In this document: positions 24,822 to 34,721 of the stretch, one piece after another | Position numbering within the stretch: the first letter of the stretch is position 1 | Layout of the letters: every line of letters starts with the position of its first letter | DNA from: CAIVAT01 sp964473485 | Lineage (GTDB): Bacteria > Bacteroidota > Bacteroidia > Bacteroidales > FEN-979 | Length of the DNA: 64,000 nt | Direction of reading: 5' to 3' | Assembly (NCBI GenBank): GCA_964473485.1 | Contig: CAYYPH010000009.1 | Location: 1-64,000 of the forward strand | Notes under the pieces: generated by a model | What the model was told of the DNA's origin: nothing | What the model saw: the letters and a program-made list of their open reading frames with translations, nothing else | Databases searched by the model: none | Program-made: the position numbers and the translations under genes

Positions 24822-27746
24822 TCATTCCACCATCTGCCGCTTCACCAGTTCGGTGAATTTTCCTCCCATACCAAGAAGCTCAGTATAGGTTCCAGTCTCC
24901 ACGATGTGGCCACCGTCCATCACATAGATGCGGTCGGCGTTCTGGATGGTGGTAAGCCGGTGGGCGATGACGATGCGCGTGGCCTGCAGTTTTTCGAGGC
25001 TCTGGCTGACGATCTGCTGGGTGCGGTTATCCAGGGCGCTGGTAGCCTCATCGAAGAAAAGTATGCGCGGCTTGTTGACGATGGCCCGTGCGATCATGAT
25101 GCGCTGTCGCTGGCCCCCCGAAAGGGTGCTGATGCCTCCGGTGATCACGGTGTACATCCCCATAGGCATCTGTTTAATGTCTTCATCAAGCCCCACGGCG
25201 CGCGCGGCCTCCCATGCATCCTCGAAGGTGGCGTTGGTCATTCCTGTGATGTTGGTGAGGATGTTGCCGGTCGAGAGCCTTGCCTGTTGCAGCACGGTGC
25301 CTGCCTGCCGGCGGACAGAAGAGGGGTCGAACGACGTGATCTCCTGCCGGTCGTAATAGACTGAGCCGGTTCCGGGGGTCTCAAAGCCCAGCAGGAGCCT
25401 GAGGAGGGTCGACTTGCCGGAACCCGACGCCCCCACGATGGCCACGAATTCGCCGGGCCTCACGTGAAGCGACACGTTGTCGAGCACCAGCGGGCCATCG
25501 GACTGGTACCTGAACGAAACGTTCACAACCTCGATATCGCCCGTCAATTCCTGAATACCGGGTTTCAGGGCGACGTTTTCCGGGATTGCCTCCAGGATCG
25601 GCCGGATGCTCTCCATCATCGGTATGGCGGTGAAATAGGCCACCCCTGCCATCCCGAGCTGAAGGAAGGAGGCCACCGCCACAGTAAGCGCCGTGAAGAA
25701 GGCCATGAAATGGCCGGTCGACATGGTATCGGGGATGCGGGCCGACAGGATGCCAAAGACCAACAGTGTAACGATGGCCGGGAGTAGTGTCGACATCAGG
25801 GAGATCGTCAGGAAGATCTTTCTGACTTCGTAGGTCTGTCGTTTGTTCTCTGCAAAATTTCCGGCCCATTCCGAAAAAGCGTGAACCTCGGCGCCGGCGA
25901 TCCGGATCTTGGAGATACTCGAGAAAAACTGGAAGAGCATGCCGAAGATCTTCTGCTGCAGTTCGATGATGATGCGTTGCCGGTTGCGGATCTTCCGGCC
26001 TAACAGGAGGATCACCACCACCGACAGGCCGAGCAGGATCATGGCGTAGAGGGCCAGGAGTGCATCGTAGAAAAAGAGGAGAAAGAGGTTGAACATCATG
26101 AAGAGCGATCCAAGCACGGTATAGATCACCGTATCGGAAAGCACTTTCCGGAGCATCATGATGCTGTTGGCCTTCGAAGCCAGCTGGCCGGCCTGGTATT
26201 TCCTGAAGAAGGGGACCGGCAGGTTGAGGAGGCGGTCCCAGATGGCCGCCTGGAGGGTGAAGTCGAGCTTCGTCTCGATGCGGATCATCGCGAACCTCCG
26301 CAACACCTGGGTGAAGGCGATGGCCACGATGCTGAAGAAGATGATCAGGGCGTAGACATAAAGCTGCCGGTGGTCACCCTGCGGGATCACGAGGTCGAAC
26401 ACGGCTCCGGTGAGGGCAGGGAGCAGCAGGGTAAGCAGTCCGCCGGCCAGCCCGACCACAAGGATCACCACCATGTCTTTCATGCAGTTCTTCAACCCGA
26501 AACGCACCAGCTGCATCCCCCCGACGGGATGATCGGGCAAAGGCCGGTAAAACTGGTGGGCTTCCGGTTGCAGGGTCCGGGCGATCTGTTTTGTAAGCGG
26601 CTGCCTGACCCGGCCAGCCGGATTGATGTATTCATAACGTCCCGGAGTAGCCGGTACCAGTGCCACCGGCAGGTTTCCCTCCTGTGTGAAAGCCAGGAGC
26701 GGACCATTGTCCCTCTCCCACCAGTTTCCCGCAAGCCTTACTTTCCTCGAACGGAACCGCGAAGCCCTCAGGATGTCGTTCATCGTCAGCGGCGGGGTCT
26801 CCGCGGTGCGCGGCTGTTTCGGCTCGGTCACAGTGATCCCGGCATACTCCGCCACCAGCCGGCAGGCCACCAGCAACGGATCCTTTCCCGGTTCGATGTA
26901 AGAACGGCGCAGGTTGTCGTTGATCACCGCGGCGATCCTGACCATGGCACTCTGGCGGATCCGGGCATAGGTGGCCGACTTCTCATTGAGGCGGTTGTAT
27001 TCATCGACGGAGATCAGCCGGATGTTGAAAAATTCGCAGAAAGCGATGATGTCATAAAAATGGTCCAGGCCATCCCAGAAATCGTCGCGAAGGCTTGCTT
27101 CTGGGGTAGTGAATGACCTGACGACTGATTTCTCCGTGGTTTGCAGCCAGGAGTCACAGGAGACCGGGAAGAGAAACGACCGGCCTGGCTCCAGGATCTC
27201 CTTCATCCCTAAAAACAAGGCATTCCCCTGGTCAAAGTCAATCCAGACTATTCCTTTTCTTGATCTTACCTTCAGGTTTGAGTCGAGGCTGAGGACCTGG
27301 CCGGGTTCTGCCATCCGGTCGGTGCGCGGGTTGATGTCTTTGGAGATGCCCAGTGAAAGCCGGCTGATCCAGGTTTCGAGCATGTTGTTAAGACAGGTCG
27401 CAAAGGCAGGGTCTTTCCAGGTATCACGGAGGAGGGCGGTCTCGAGCATGACGATCTCGGCGCCGGGCGATGGAACGGCGATCACGCCGCGGTCGGTGAT
27501 CCCGCTGCCTGGGTTCATCCCAAACAGCAGTTCTCCCTGCCCGGCCGTGAAAAGATAGAACCTTGAGCCGGTGGGTTTCTCTTCCTCGAGCCGTGACGAG
27601 AAAACATCCGCATGTCCGTTCACTATGAGCCAGGCATGGCCGCTTCCGGTCAGCGGGAAAGACTGGTTACCCCCTTTTATCTCCGGCCGTCCCAGGTTTC
27701 TGAGTGCCGTGGCAAGCTGCTGGTATGTCGCGTCTCCGGTGGTCAT
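24822..27746 (-). CDS. NHLP-type peptide export ABC transporter, permease/ATPase (no peptidase)
   Basis: 974 residues from the ATG at 27744-27746, whose ATGA overlaps the upstream stop; the longer open frame only reads into the neighbouring gene. The first 450 residues are an extended cytoplasmic region without C39 catalytic residues, resembling the cyclic-nucleotide-binding-like N-terminus of second NHLP transporters. A six-helix ABC membrane domain follows and then an ATPase domain with Walker A GASGSGKST, signature LSGGQRQR and Walker B ILFFDEATSALD. It ends the exporter operon and is translationally coupled to the C39 transporter, with which it probably works. Its own C-terminus has a decayed duplicate at 23059-23235. 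Confidence 0.88.
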   Translation of the reverse strand: MTTGDATYQQLATALRNLGRPEIKGGNQSFPLTGSGHAWLIVNGHADVFSSRLEEEKPTGSRFYLFTAGQGELLFGMNPGSGITDRGVIAVPSPGAEIVMLETALLRDTWKDPAFATCLNNMLETWISRLSLGISKDINPRTDRMAEPGQVLSLDSNLKVRSRKGIVWIDFDQGNALFLGMKEILEPGRSFLFPVSCDSWLQTTEKSVVRSFTTPEASLRDDFWDGLDHFYDIIAFCEFFNIRLISVDEYNRLNEKSATYARIRQSAMVRIAAVINDNLRRSYIEPGKDPLLVACRLVAEYAGITVTEPKQPRTAETPPLTMNDILRASRFRSRKVRLAGNWWERDNGPLLAFTQEGNLPVALVPATPGRYEYINPAGRVRQPLTKQIARTLQPEAHQFYRPLPDHPVGGMQLVRFGLKNCMKDMVVILVVGLAGGLLTLLLPALTGAVFDLVIPQGDHRQLYVYALIIFFSIVAIAFTQVLRRFAMIRIETKLDFTLQAAIWDRLLNLPVPFFRKYQAGQLASKANSIMMLRKVLSDTVIYTVLGSLFMMFNLFLLFFYDALLALYAMILLGLSVVVILLLGRKIRNRQRIIIELQQKIFGMLFQFFSSISKIRIAGAEVHAFSEWAGNFAENKRQTYEVRKIFLTISLMSTLLPAIVTLLVFGILSARIPDTMSTGHFMAFFTALTVAVASFLQLGMAGVAYFTAIPMMESIRPILEAIPENVALKPGIQELTGDIEVVNVSFRYQSDGPLVLDNVSLHVRPGEFVAIVGASGSGKSTLLRLLLGFETPGTGSVYYDRQEITSFDPSSVRRQAGTVLQQARLSTGNILTNITGMTNATFEDAWEAARAVGLDEDIKQMPMGMYTVITGGISTLSGGQRQRIMIARAIVNKPRILFFDEATSALDNRTQQIVSQSLEKLQATRIVIAHRLTTIQNADRIYVMDGGHIVETGTYTELLGMGGKFTELVKRQMVE

Positions 27747-29941
27747 TCCCTGATCAGTTCGTTGTAGAGTCCCTTCTGTTCCATCAGCTCGCGGTGGGTG
27801 CCACGTTGCACGATCCTGCCGCGGTCCATCACGATGATCTCGTCGCAATCGCGGATGGTGCTCAGGCGGTGGGCGATGATGAGGCATGTGGCTCCGCTTT
27901 TGCGGATGTTGCTGTCGATCATCTGTTCGGTGAGGGCGTCGAGGGCGCTGGTGGCTTCATCGAGGATCAGGATGGAAGGTTTGGCGGCCAGGGCGCGGGC
28001 GATCTCGAGGCGCTGCTGCTGACCACCGCTGAAGTTCCTTCCGTTCTCGGTGACAAGGCTCTCATAGGCCCCGGGCCGGGCGGCGATATCCTCGTGAATG
28101 ACCGCGTCTTTGGCCGCCTGTATCACATCCTTTTCGGCGATGGTCTCATCCCAGAAGGTGATGTTCTCCTTCACCGTTCCTTCGAAGAGAAAGAGGTTCT
28201 GGTCGACCATGGCGATGGAGTTGTGCAGCGTGGCTTTTTGGACCTCCGCCCTTCTTTTGCCATCCAGCAGGATTTCGCCCTGCCAGGGTTCGTAGAGTCC
28301 GCCGACCAGGTTGGCCATGGTCGACTTGCCGCATCCCGTGCGTCCTACGATCGCCACCCTTGAGCCGGGGCGCAGGCTCAGCGAAAAATCGGTGATCAGC
28401 GGCGGTTCAAGCAGGCTGTAGCCGAAGGTGATGTTCTTCAGTTCGACATATCCCTCCAGCTTGACCTTTTTTCCGGTTGCCGGCGCCTCCGCCTGCAGGA
28501 ACCCGGGTTGTGCAGCGGGATAGTTGTATACATCCTCGATCCTTTTCAGTCCGCCCTGCACATCCTGGAGCGAGCTGCCCAGGTTCACCAGCGAGACGAT
28601 GGGCTGGTTGAAGCTGTTCATCAGCGACTGGAAGGCGACGAAGGTGCCTACGGTCAGTATCCCGTCCATGATGTATCCGGCCCCCATCACCAGGATGATC
28701 AGCGTGCTGAGCGAAGTCAGTATGATGGGGATCACCTGCAGCGACTGGGTGAGCAGGCCAAGCTTTTGCTGTATATTCAGCAGCTTGGCCTGGTATCCGG
28801 CCCATCGGCCGAAAAAGTCAGACTCGGAAGCGGAGGCTTTCAGCGATTCGATCATCTGCAGGCCGGAGGAGGAGAGTCCGAACATCCGGCCGTTGTCCTG
28901 CAGCAGCTTCTGGTTCGAATCGACCCTTTTGCGCGAGATGTACCGCAAGGCCAGCAGGTTTACCAGCGAGACCGAGATGGCGATCAGCGCAAGGGAAACA
29001 CTGTAGTAAAACATCAGGGCCGCATAGAACACGATGATGAAGAGACTCAGCAGGGTGTTCCCCAGCTGACCCGACAAGAGGGTGGCCACCTGGTCGTTGA
29101 TGTTGACCCGCATGGTGATCTCGCCCGAGGGCCGCTGGGTGTGAAACGACATGGGGAGATGGAGCACATGCCAGAGAAATTTCGCGGAGTTTTTCAGCGA
29201 AAGGCTCATTTCGAGGCGGATGAGGCTTCGCTGCTGGATCCACGCCAGCAGGGTATGCAGGATGGTCGTCAGGGCGATGCCGGTCAGCAAAGGGACGATC
29301 CAGGATTCGGAATGACGGATGAGTATCTGATCGACAAAAATTTTAGAGAACACGGGGATGGCAAGGCCGGGAATAATGATGGCGAGGCCCACGAGGAAGA
29401 GAAAAAGGAGGCTTCTTCCATAGCCCTTAAGCCATTTGAGCAGGATGGGCAGGAATTTCGGCTTCTCTCCCCCGGGTTGAAATTCCGGTCCGGGGTTGAA
29501 CGTCAGCACCACGCCGGTGAAGGAATCGTCGAAGGTTTTTGCATCCACCACACGCGGGCCGGATGCCGGATCGTTCAGATAGACTTTATTTTTCCCGAAC
29601 CCCTCTAATACCAGGAAGTGGTAAAAATTCCAGAACACGATCATGGGAGTCGGAAGATCCCTGAGCTGTTCCGGCTCCTTTTTGTACGCCTTTACTTCCA
29701 GCCCGTAATTCCGCGCGGCCTTGGCCAGGTTGCCGGCGGTGCTCCCGTTGCGCGAAACGCCGCAGTCGATGCGCAGTTTTTCGAGGGGTACGAACCTGCC
29801 GAAATAGGCCAGGATGATGCCCAGCGATGCGGCTCCGCACTCCAGCGCCTCCATCTGGAGCACCGTGGGAGTGATTACACGGCTAATACCGGCGATCCGG
29901 TAATACAACGATCTGATCAATCCGGCGGGGTTCAGGTTCAT
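27743..29941 (-). CDS. NHLP-type peptide export ABC transporter with C39 peptidase domain
   Basis: 732 residues from the ATG at 29941 (MNLNPAGL), chosen because the longer frame would overlap the adaptor gene. Residues about 25-150 are a C39 bacteriocin-processing peptidase with the full set: Q in VLQMEALECG, nucleophile C35, H108 and D124. Membrane helices and an ATPase domain follow (Walker A GRTGCGKST, signature FSGGQQQR, Walker B ILILDEATSALD). It should cleave leaders after Gly-Gly and export the modified core; all four NHLP-like precursors here end in AGG or SGG. It lies between the HlyD-like adaptor and the second ABC transporter. Confidence 0.92.
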   Translation of the reverse strand: MNLNPAGLIRSLYYRIAGISRVITPTVLQMEALECGAASLGIILAYFGRFVPLEKLRIDCGVSRNGSTAGNLAKAARNYGLEVKAYKKEPEQLRDLPTPMIVFWNFYHFLVLEGFGKNKVYLNDPASGPRVVDAKTFDDSFTGVVLTFNPGPEFQPGGEKPKFLPILLKWLKGYGRSLLFLFLVGLAIIIPGLAIPVFSKIFVDQILIRHSESWIVPLLTGIALTTILHTLLAWIQQRSLIRLEMSLSLKNSAKFLWHVLHLPMSFHTQRPSGEITMRVNINDQVATLLSGQLGNTLLSLFIIVFYAALMFYYSVSLALIAISVSLVNLLALRYISRKRVDSNQKLLQDNGRMFGLSSSGLQMIESLKASASESDFFGRWAGYQAKLLNIQQKLGLLTQSLQVIPIILTSLSTLIILVMGAGYIMDGILTVGTFVAFQSLMNSFNQPIVSLVNLGSSLQDVQGGLKRIEDVYNYPAAQPGFLQAEAPATGKKVKLEGYVELKNITFGYSLLEPPLITDFSLSLRPGSRVAIVGRTGCGKSTMANLVGGLYEPWQGEILLDGKRRAEVQKATLHNSIAMVDQNLFLFEGTVKENITFWDETIAEKDVIQAAKDAVIHEDIAARPGAYESLVTENGRNFSGGQQQRLEIARALAAKPSILILDEATSALDALTEQMIDSNIRKSGATCLIIAHRLSTIRDCDEIIVMDRGRIVQRGTHRELMEQKGLYNELIRE

Positions 29942-29964
29942 GGTTCCGGGCGTATCGTTGCGGA

Positions 29965-30771
29965 TCAGTGGAAAAGAAAGGATGCCGGGCTTTGTCGCGA
30001 CACGGTCACCTTCACCCTGCAAGTCAGGCCGTTGAGTGACCGGATCAGCGACCGGTCGGGAGCTGTCAACGCAGCCGGTCCGGTATCGATGGAAGCCCTT
30101 ACTTCATGAAATTCATATCGGTCAAGCCCCAGAGAACGCTCATCGCCGGGGAAATATTTAAGGATGGCGGACCTGGAGGCCGGATAATCGGCAATGAAGT
30201 TGATCGTGCCCCTTAGCATATCAGGAGGGATGCCGGCCTTGACAACCTCCATCGCTACCTTCATCCCGGTCTTCAGTTTGGCGATCTCCTGTTCCTTAAC
30301 GAAAAAAATCACCACGGGGGTGTCATCCAGTGAGTCGAGGTCCCTGGCCATTTCAAGGAGCGGCAACCCGGTGGTAAGGACCGACCCCTCCCTGACGTTC
30401 AGACCGGTGAGCCGGCCTTGGAAAGGTGCTGCGATAACCTGGCGTGTCATATCCTCCATCTTATGGATGGTAAGCAGTTTCTGGCCGGGCAGCACCTCAT
30501 CGCCTGTCAGGCAAAAGACCGAATCGACCTGGCCGTTGCAATGCGAGACCACTTCACGCGGGAGTTCGCGGATGCGGATAATACCGAATCCATCGGTCTG
30601 ATGGGTGATGACGCCCAGGAAGCCCCAGAGCAGCATCCCGGCCAGGACAACACATATCGCCGCGAAGAGCAGCCAGGTCTTCACAGAGTTGACCTGCAGC
30701 AGTTCATCCAGCTCCTCCGGAGTGGTCATCTTTTCGAGCGACGATTTTCTAAAGATCTCCCTGCCAAACAT
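29965..30771 (-). CDS. HlyD-like adaptor of the NHLP export system, short form
   Basis: 268 residues with one membrane helix (about 31-52, TWLLFAAICVVLAGMLLWGF) after a cytoplasmic N-terminus (FRKSSLEKMTTPEELDELLQ, typical of NHLP secretion proteins). A biotinyl-lipoyl-like half follows (GQVDSVFCLTGDEVLPGQKL, then PFQGRLTGLNVREGSVL). The usual long alpha-helical hairpin between the two lipoyl halves is missing, which makes the protein much shorter than full-length HlyD adaptors. It is the first gene of the exporter operon and is divergent from precursor A. Confidence 0.82.
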   Translation of the reverse strand: MFGREIFRKSSLEKMTTPEELDELLQVNSVKTWLLFAAICVVLAGMLLWGFLGVITHQTDGFGIIRIRELPREVVSHCNGQVDSVFCLTGDEVLPGQKLLTIHKMEDMTRQVIAAPFQGRLTGLNVREGSVLTTGLPLLEMARDLDSLDDTPVVIFFVKEQEIAKLKTGMKVAMEVVKAGIPPDMLRGTINFIADYPASRSAILKYFPGDERSLGLDRYEFHEVRASIDTGPAALTAPDRSLIRSLNGLTCRVKVTVSRQSPASFLFH

Positions 30772-30873
30772 AGGTAAGAATTTTCGTGTGCGAGCAATCG
30801 GGGTACGCAGCGTAAAATTAAACAGTTTTCAGGATTACGGAGAAAATTAATTTCTTCATCCAACTTTTCGGTC

Positions 30874-30881
30874 TACTTTTG
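30874..30881 (+). promoter_or_regulatory. -7 promoter element for precursor A and lanM
   Basis: TACTTTTG, a perfect TAnnTTTG match, 69 bp before the precursor A start; it implies a leader of about 60 nt. The divergent exporter operon has only a one-off candidate (TAATTTTA at 30812-30819 on the minus strand). Confidence 0.55.
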
Positions 30882-30950
30882 TAATTATTGAGCGACGCAG
30901 GCGAATGCATCATTCAGCCTGCATTTAAATAAAATAATCAGATAAAAATT

Positions 30951-31271
30951 ATGGAGATCAAGAATCAGAACAGGCAACAGCTTGAAGCGTTAATGGTTGA
31001 AAAGGTGATGAAGGATGATAGGTTCCGGAAACGGCTTCTTGAAAATCCCCGGGAGGCAGTGGAACAGGAAACCGGGATGAATCTTCCGGTGGCGGTCAAA
31101 CTGCATGTTGTTGAAGAAAAACCTGACGAAGTATTTCTTGTTCTTCCTGCCATCCGTGTCGGCCCCGGAGGGGACCAAGAACTCACGGAAGCCGAACTGA
31201 GCAATGTCGCGGGCGGTATTCAACAACCCGGTGTTACACAAGATTGGTACTATTCCTGTTTTTGCGCGTAA
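30951..31271 (+). CDS. RiPP precursor A (NHLP-type leader, lanthipeptide)
   Basis: 106 residues. The leader (1-89) is of the nitrile-hydratase-like NHLP type: LEALMVEKVMKDDRFRKRLL, ENPREAVEQE, a VVEEKPDEVFLVLP block and TEAELSNVAGG. Cleavage after Gly89 gives the 17-residue core IQQPGVTQDWYYSCFCA, with Thr and Ser for dehydration and two Cys for thioether rings. Its stop is only 5 bp before the lanM start, so the substrate and its synthetase are made from one message. Confidence 0.9.
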   Translation: MEIKNQNRQQLEALMVEKVMKDDRFRKRLLENPREAVEQETGMNLPVAVKLHVVEEKPDEVFLVLPAIRVGPGGDQELTEAELSNVAGGIQQPGVTQDWYYSCFCA

Positions 31272-31276
31272 AATCC

Positions 31277-34200
31277 ATGGCCGACAGCGAAAGATCGGAC
31301 TATTTATCGCGGATCGCCGCCAGTGCAGCTGGTTTGTGGGATCGAACGTACGATCGTCAAAGGTATTGTTTTGAACCGGCTGACGACAGGGAACTGGAAA
31401 ACCGGGTAGCACAGTGGGAACAGGTCATCTCTCCCGATGATCCTGGTTTGTTCGAAACCCGGCTCAGGAACGACGGACTGACCCGGGAATCGCTCCCGGC
31501 CCTTTTGGGCAACATTTCGATGGCCGCTAACGGAACGCTGCCTCCATGGACGGAGACCCTCAAACAGGTTCTCGTTTTTGTTGAAGGATTGCCCGAGGAA
31601 GAACGGCAAGCTGAAAAAAAACGATTGTTCGAACCCATGAAGGCGGCAGAGGTTCCTTACATCGACCTGTTGACGCCGCTGGTGACATTCGCCTCACGCA
31701 GGATCGCCGCAACACACGGCGAAAAAACGGAGCACCACTTTACCTCACGGGTTTTACAGTCTATCCACCTGCAACTGGCCTGGAACCTGTCGTATCATTG
31801 CGCCCAGACATTTCACCTGGAGTTCCAGGTTTTTAGCAATATCATTCAGTCGCCCCTTTCGCGCATGCTAACCTGCGCTGATAAGGAGACACCCCCTGAT
31901 GAAACACTTTACCTTCAGTTCATCGAAAAGATGACCGGTCACGGCTGGCGGGACTTCTTCGCTGAGTATGCTGTTTTGGCAAAAACAGTATCCATCATCC
32001 TTGAAAACTGGCAGCTGAACACGTCGGTATTCATCGACCGGCTTGACCGCGACTACCCGGTTATCAGGCAACACTTTTCAACTGATGAGTCGCCGGGTAA
32101 ACTGGCCGGTTTGAAAGGCGGCATCTCCGACTCACACGACCATGGCAAAAGCGTGTTCTCGCTTGAATTTGAAACCGGTCTGAGACTGATCTACAAACCC
32201 AAAAACCTGGAGCTTGAAAAGGCCTGGTCGGAGTTCCTTCAATGGTTCAACACTCATGGACTCAATCCGGATCTGAAACCGCTCGACGTAATCACCTGCG
32301 ACGGTTATGGCTGGGTTGGTTTCATTGAATCAAAATCCTGTGAGACCGCGGAGGAAGTTGCCGATTATTACCGGCGCATCGGTGCTCTTGTGGGGATCAT
32401 CTACCTGCTCAACGGCAACGACTGCCATCACGAGAATCTCATCGCCTGCGGAAGCTACCCGGTGATCGTCGACCTTGAATCGGTCATGCACCACGACGGG
32501 AGGCCGTTTGTTGAGGACTTTGCCGACAGCGCGGTATTCCGGGCAAATGCCCTGTGGGGCGCCTCTGTTTACCGTACCGGTCTCCTCCCGGCATGGATCA
32601 CCGGTAAGGATGGCTATGTTTTCGACATCAGCGGGATTGGCGCTTACCAGCATGGGGCCTCTCCGTATCAACGCATCATATGGGAAGATCTTCACACTGA
32701 CCGGGTCGGCTTCAAAATGGTGCCGGTTCAGTTCCAGGAATTGATGAATCTGCCCGTCCTGCGTGGTGAAAAACAGTTGCCGGTCGCTTATACCAGCGAA
32801 ATCATCGAGGGCTTTCAGATCCTTTACCGGTTATTGCTGCAATACCGGCAGGAGGTCCCTGTTCATCTGTTCCATGATAAGGAGTTGCGGTTCATCTTCC
32901 GTTCCACCAGGATTTACGGGATGATCCGGAAAAAACTGCTGAATCCGAAATTCATGCGTTCAGGTCTCGACCGGAGTTTCCAGCTTGAGTTGCTTTCGCG
33001 GGCCTTCCTGCAAGCCGGTGAAACAGTCACCTTCTGGAATATTTACCGTTCGGAGATCAGGCAAATGGAAGAGATGGATATTCCGATCTTCTGGGCCGGT
33101 TCCGACTTTGTTGACCTCATCGACAATTCGGGTGTCGTTTTGCAGGATTACATGAATGCGGCCGTGTACCGGAGCGTGGTTCAGCGGTTATCGGACCTTG
33201 ATGCCGATGATATGGACAGGCAGGTAAAGTTCATCCGGGCCTCTCTTTTCTTCAGGGATGTGGGCCATGGCTCACCGGAGCCGGCACCCGCCATCATGCC
33301 TGCCCAAACAACCGGTAGCATGCCGAATACGGGTAAGGAACCAACGGGGCGCACTTTTAAAACCGGAGAGCACGGCGTTGCCGGGGTTGATCCTGAAATA
33401 CAGCGCTCCCTGGCCGGGGAAGCGAACCGTATCGCCGCACTCCTTCGCAGCGAGGCTATCTTTTCCAAAGACGGCAGCTGTTCCTGGATGTCGGTTGGGA
33501 TGGTTCCGGGAAGCGAAAAGTACCGGATGCAACCCATGTCGCTGTTCTTGTACGATGGGCTTGCCGGGGTAGCCCTGTTCCTGTCGGCCCTTTGCAGCAT
33601 CACCCGCGATGAGGAAACAGAGCGGTTGTACCGGGCTACCATGACTTCCATGCGACATTTAACCGGCCTGCAGTATCAATATCCTGCCTTTGCGCGGATG
33701 GCTCCAATCGGGATTACCTCAGGTATCCCTTCGGTAATCTATGCGCTGTTAAAGATCGGAGATTTTTCGGGCGACCCGTCCTGTATTGAAGAAGCCATCA
33801 GGCTGAGCGATCTGATAACGCCCGGCATGATAGGCAACGACCGGGCCTTTGACCTGATGTCGGGAAGCGCAGGCTGTCTTACGGCCATGATACTGCTTTT
33901 TAAGGTGACAACGTTCAGCGGGATCCTTGAAAAAGCCATCCTGTGTGGCGACCACCTGCTCCGCAACGCAGTCGTAACAGCGAATGACGGCCTTGGCTGG
34001 AAATCGGGAAAGGACAGTATGCTCACCGGTTTCTCGCATGGTGCGGCCGGTATCGCCTTTGCACTGCTGAGACTTTTTGATGCCACGGGCCAGGAAAAGT
34101 ACAAGGATGCTGCCCTCAAGGCCATTTTGTATGAGAACAGCCAGTTTTCGGAGATTGCGGGCAATTGGTACGACCTGCGCGATGGCGACTGGAGCGAAGC

Positions 34201-34624
34201 GGCCGGTAAAAGGTTCATGGTGAGCTGGTGTCATGGTGCACCCGGGATCGGTCTGGGCAGGGCGGCCACTTTATCTTTGCATGACACCCGTGCCGTGCGG
34301 GCTGATATTGTCACCGCGCTGAGGACCACGCTGAAAGCAGAAGGATTGAATGCCGATCATCTTTGCTGTGGCAATTCCGGCAGGGCAGAGGCACTCTTGT
34401 ACCCCGCACTCAGGCTAAAGGATTGGGAGACGGCGCAGGAGGCCTATCGTCTGGCCTTTAGGATCATTGAAAGATCGAAGCCAACCGGCAGCTATCAGAT
34501 GTTCCACCAGCGGGGCGAAAACTTTTTCAACCCGGGATTTTTCCAGGGAGTTTCAGGTATCGGCTACCAGATGTTGCGGATGGCCTACCCCGACAAGGTT
34601 CCGTCGGTACTGGCATTCGAGTGA
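31277..34624 (+). CDS. lanM: class II lanthipeptide synthetase LanM, CCG type
   Basis: 1115 residues from the ATG at 31277 (a TTG 11 codons upstream lies inside the precursor gene). The N-terminal dehydratase domain (DUF4135) has the GGISDSHDHG motif near 281-290, LIYKPKNLELEK and NGNDCHHEN at 379-387 followed by VDLES. The LanC-like cyclase domain has GFSHGAAGIAFAL, zinc ligand C985 in SWCHGAPGIG, and C1030-C1031 in CCGNSGR. Three-Cys zinc sites (CCG) mark the ProcM-like group of LanMs, known for tolerant substrate choice. That fits four cores in this cluster with near-identical leaders. It installs Dha/Dhb residues and (methyl)lanthionine rings in the cytoplasm. No frameshift or missing motif. 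Confidence 0.95.
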   Translation: MADSERSDYLSRIAASAAGLWDRTYDRQRYCFEPADDRELENRVAQWEQVISPDDPGLFETRLRNDGLTRESLPALLGNISMAANGTLPPWTETLKQVLVFVEGLPEEERQAEKKRLFEPMKAAEVPYIDLLTPLVTFASRRIAATHGEKTEHHFTSRVLQSIHLQLAWNLSYHCAQTFHLEFQVFSNIIQSPLSRMLTCADKETPPDETLYLQFIEKMTGHGWRDFFAEYAVLAKTVSIILENWQLNTSVFIDRLDRDYPVIRQHFSTDESPGKLAGLKGGISDSHDHGKSVFSLEFETGLRLIYKPKNLELEKAWSEFLQWFNTHGLNPDLKPLDVITCDGYGWVGFIESKSCETAEEVADYYRRIGALVGIIYLLNGNDCHHENLIACGSYPVIVDLESVMHHDGRPFVEDFADSAVFRANALWGASVYRTGLLPAWITGKDGYVFDISGIGAYQHGASPYQRIIWEDLHTDRVGFKMVPVQFQELMNLPVLRGEKQLPVAYTSEIIEGFQILYRLLLQYRQEVPVHLFHDKELRFIFRSTRIYGMIRKKLLNPKFMRSGLDRSFQLELLSRAFLQAGETVTFWNIYRSEIRQMEEMDIPIFWAGSDFVDLIDNSGVVLQDYMNAAVYRSVVQRLSDLDADDMDRQVKFIRASLFFRDVGHGSPEPAPAIMPAQTTGSMPNTGKEPTGRTFKTGEHGVAGVDPEIQRSLAGEANRIAALLRSEAIFSKDGSCSWMSVGMVPGSEKYRMQPMSLFLYDGLAGVALFLSALCSITRDEETERLYRATMTSMRHLTGLQYQYPAFARMAPIGITSGIPSVIYALLKIGDFSGDPSCIEEAIRLSDLITPGMIGNDRAFDLMSGSAGCLTAMILLFKVTTFSGILEKAILCGDHLLRNAVVTANDGLGWKSGKDSMLTGFSHGAAGIAFALLRLFDATGQEKYKDAALKAILYENSQFSEIAGNWYDLRDGDWSEAAGKRFMVSWCHGAPGIGLGRAATLSLHDTRAVRADIVTALRTTLKAEGLNADHLCCGNSGRAEALLYPALRLKDWETAQEAYRLAFRIIERSKPTGSYQMFHQRGENFFNPGFFQGVSGIGYQMLRMAYPDKVPSVLAFE

Positions 34625-34666
34625 TTATAAATTGAAAATAAACCAGGTCGGAATGACCGGAATGGC

Positions 34667-34674
34667 TATCTTTG
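34667..34674 (+). promoter_or_regulatory. -7 promoter element for precursors B-D
   Basis: TATCTTTG, a perfect TAnnTTTG match, in the 97 bp between lanM and precursor B; a start about 40 nt before the precursor B ATG is implied. No clear -33 TTG is seen at the right spacing. Confidence 0.5.
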
Positions 34675-34721
34675 AATCTTGTGATCAATACCTTTCATAA
34701 TTTTAACAAAAACACAGAAGC

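Noticed and set aside
28508..29608. 366-codon plus-strand ORF opposite the C39 transporter
   Set aside because: Antisense shadow; Gln/Glu/His-rich composition is that of a reversed membrane protein gene.
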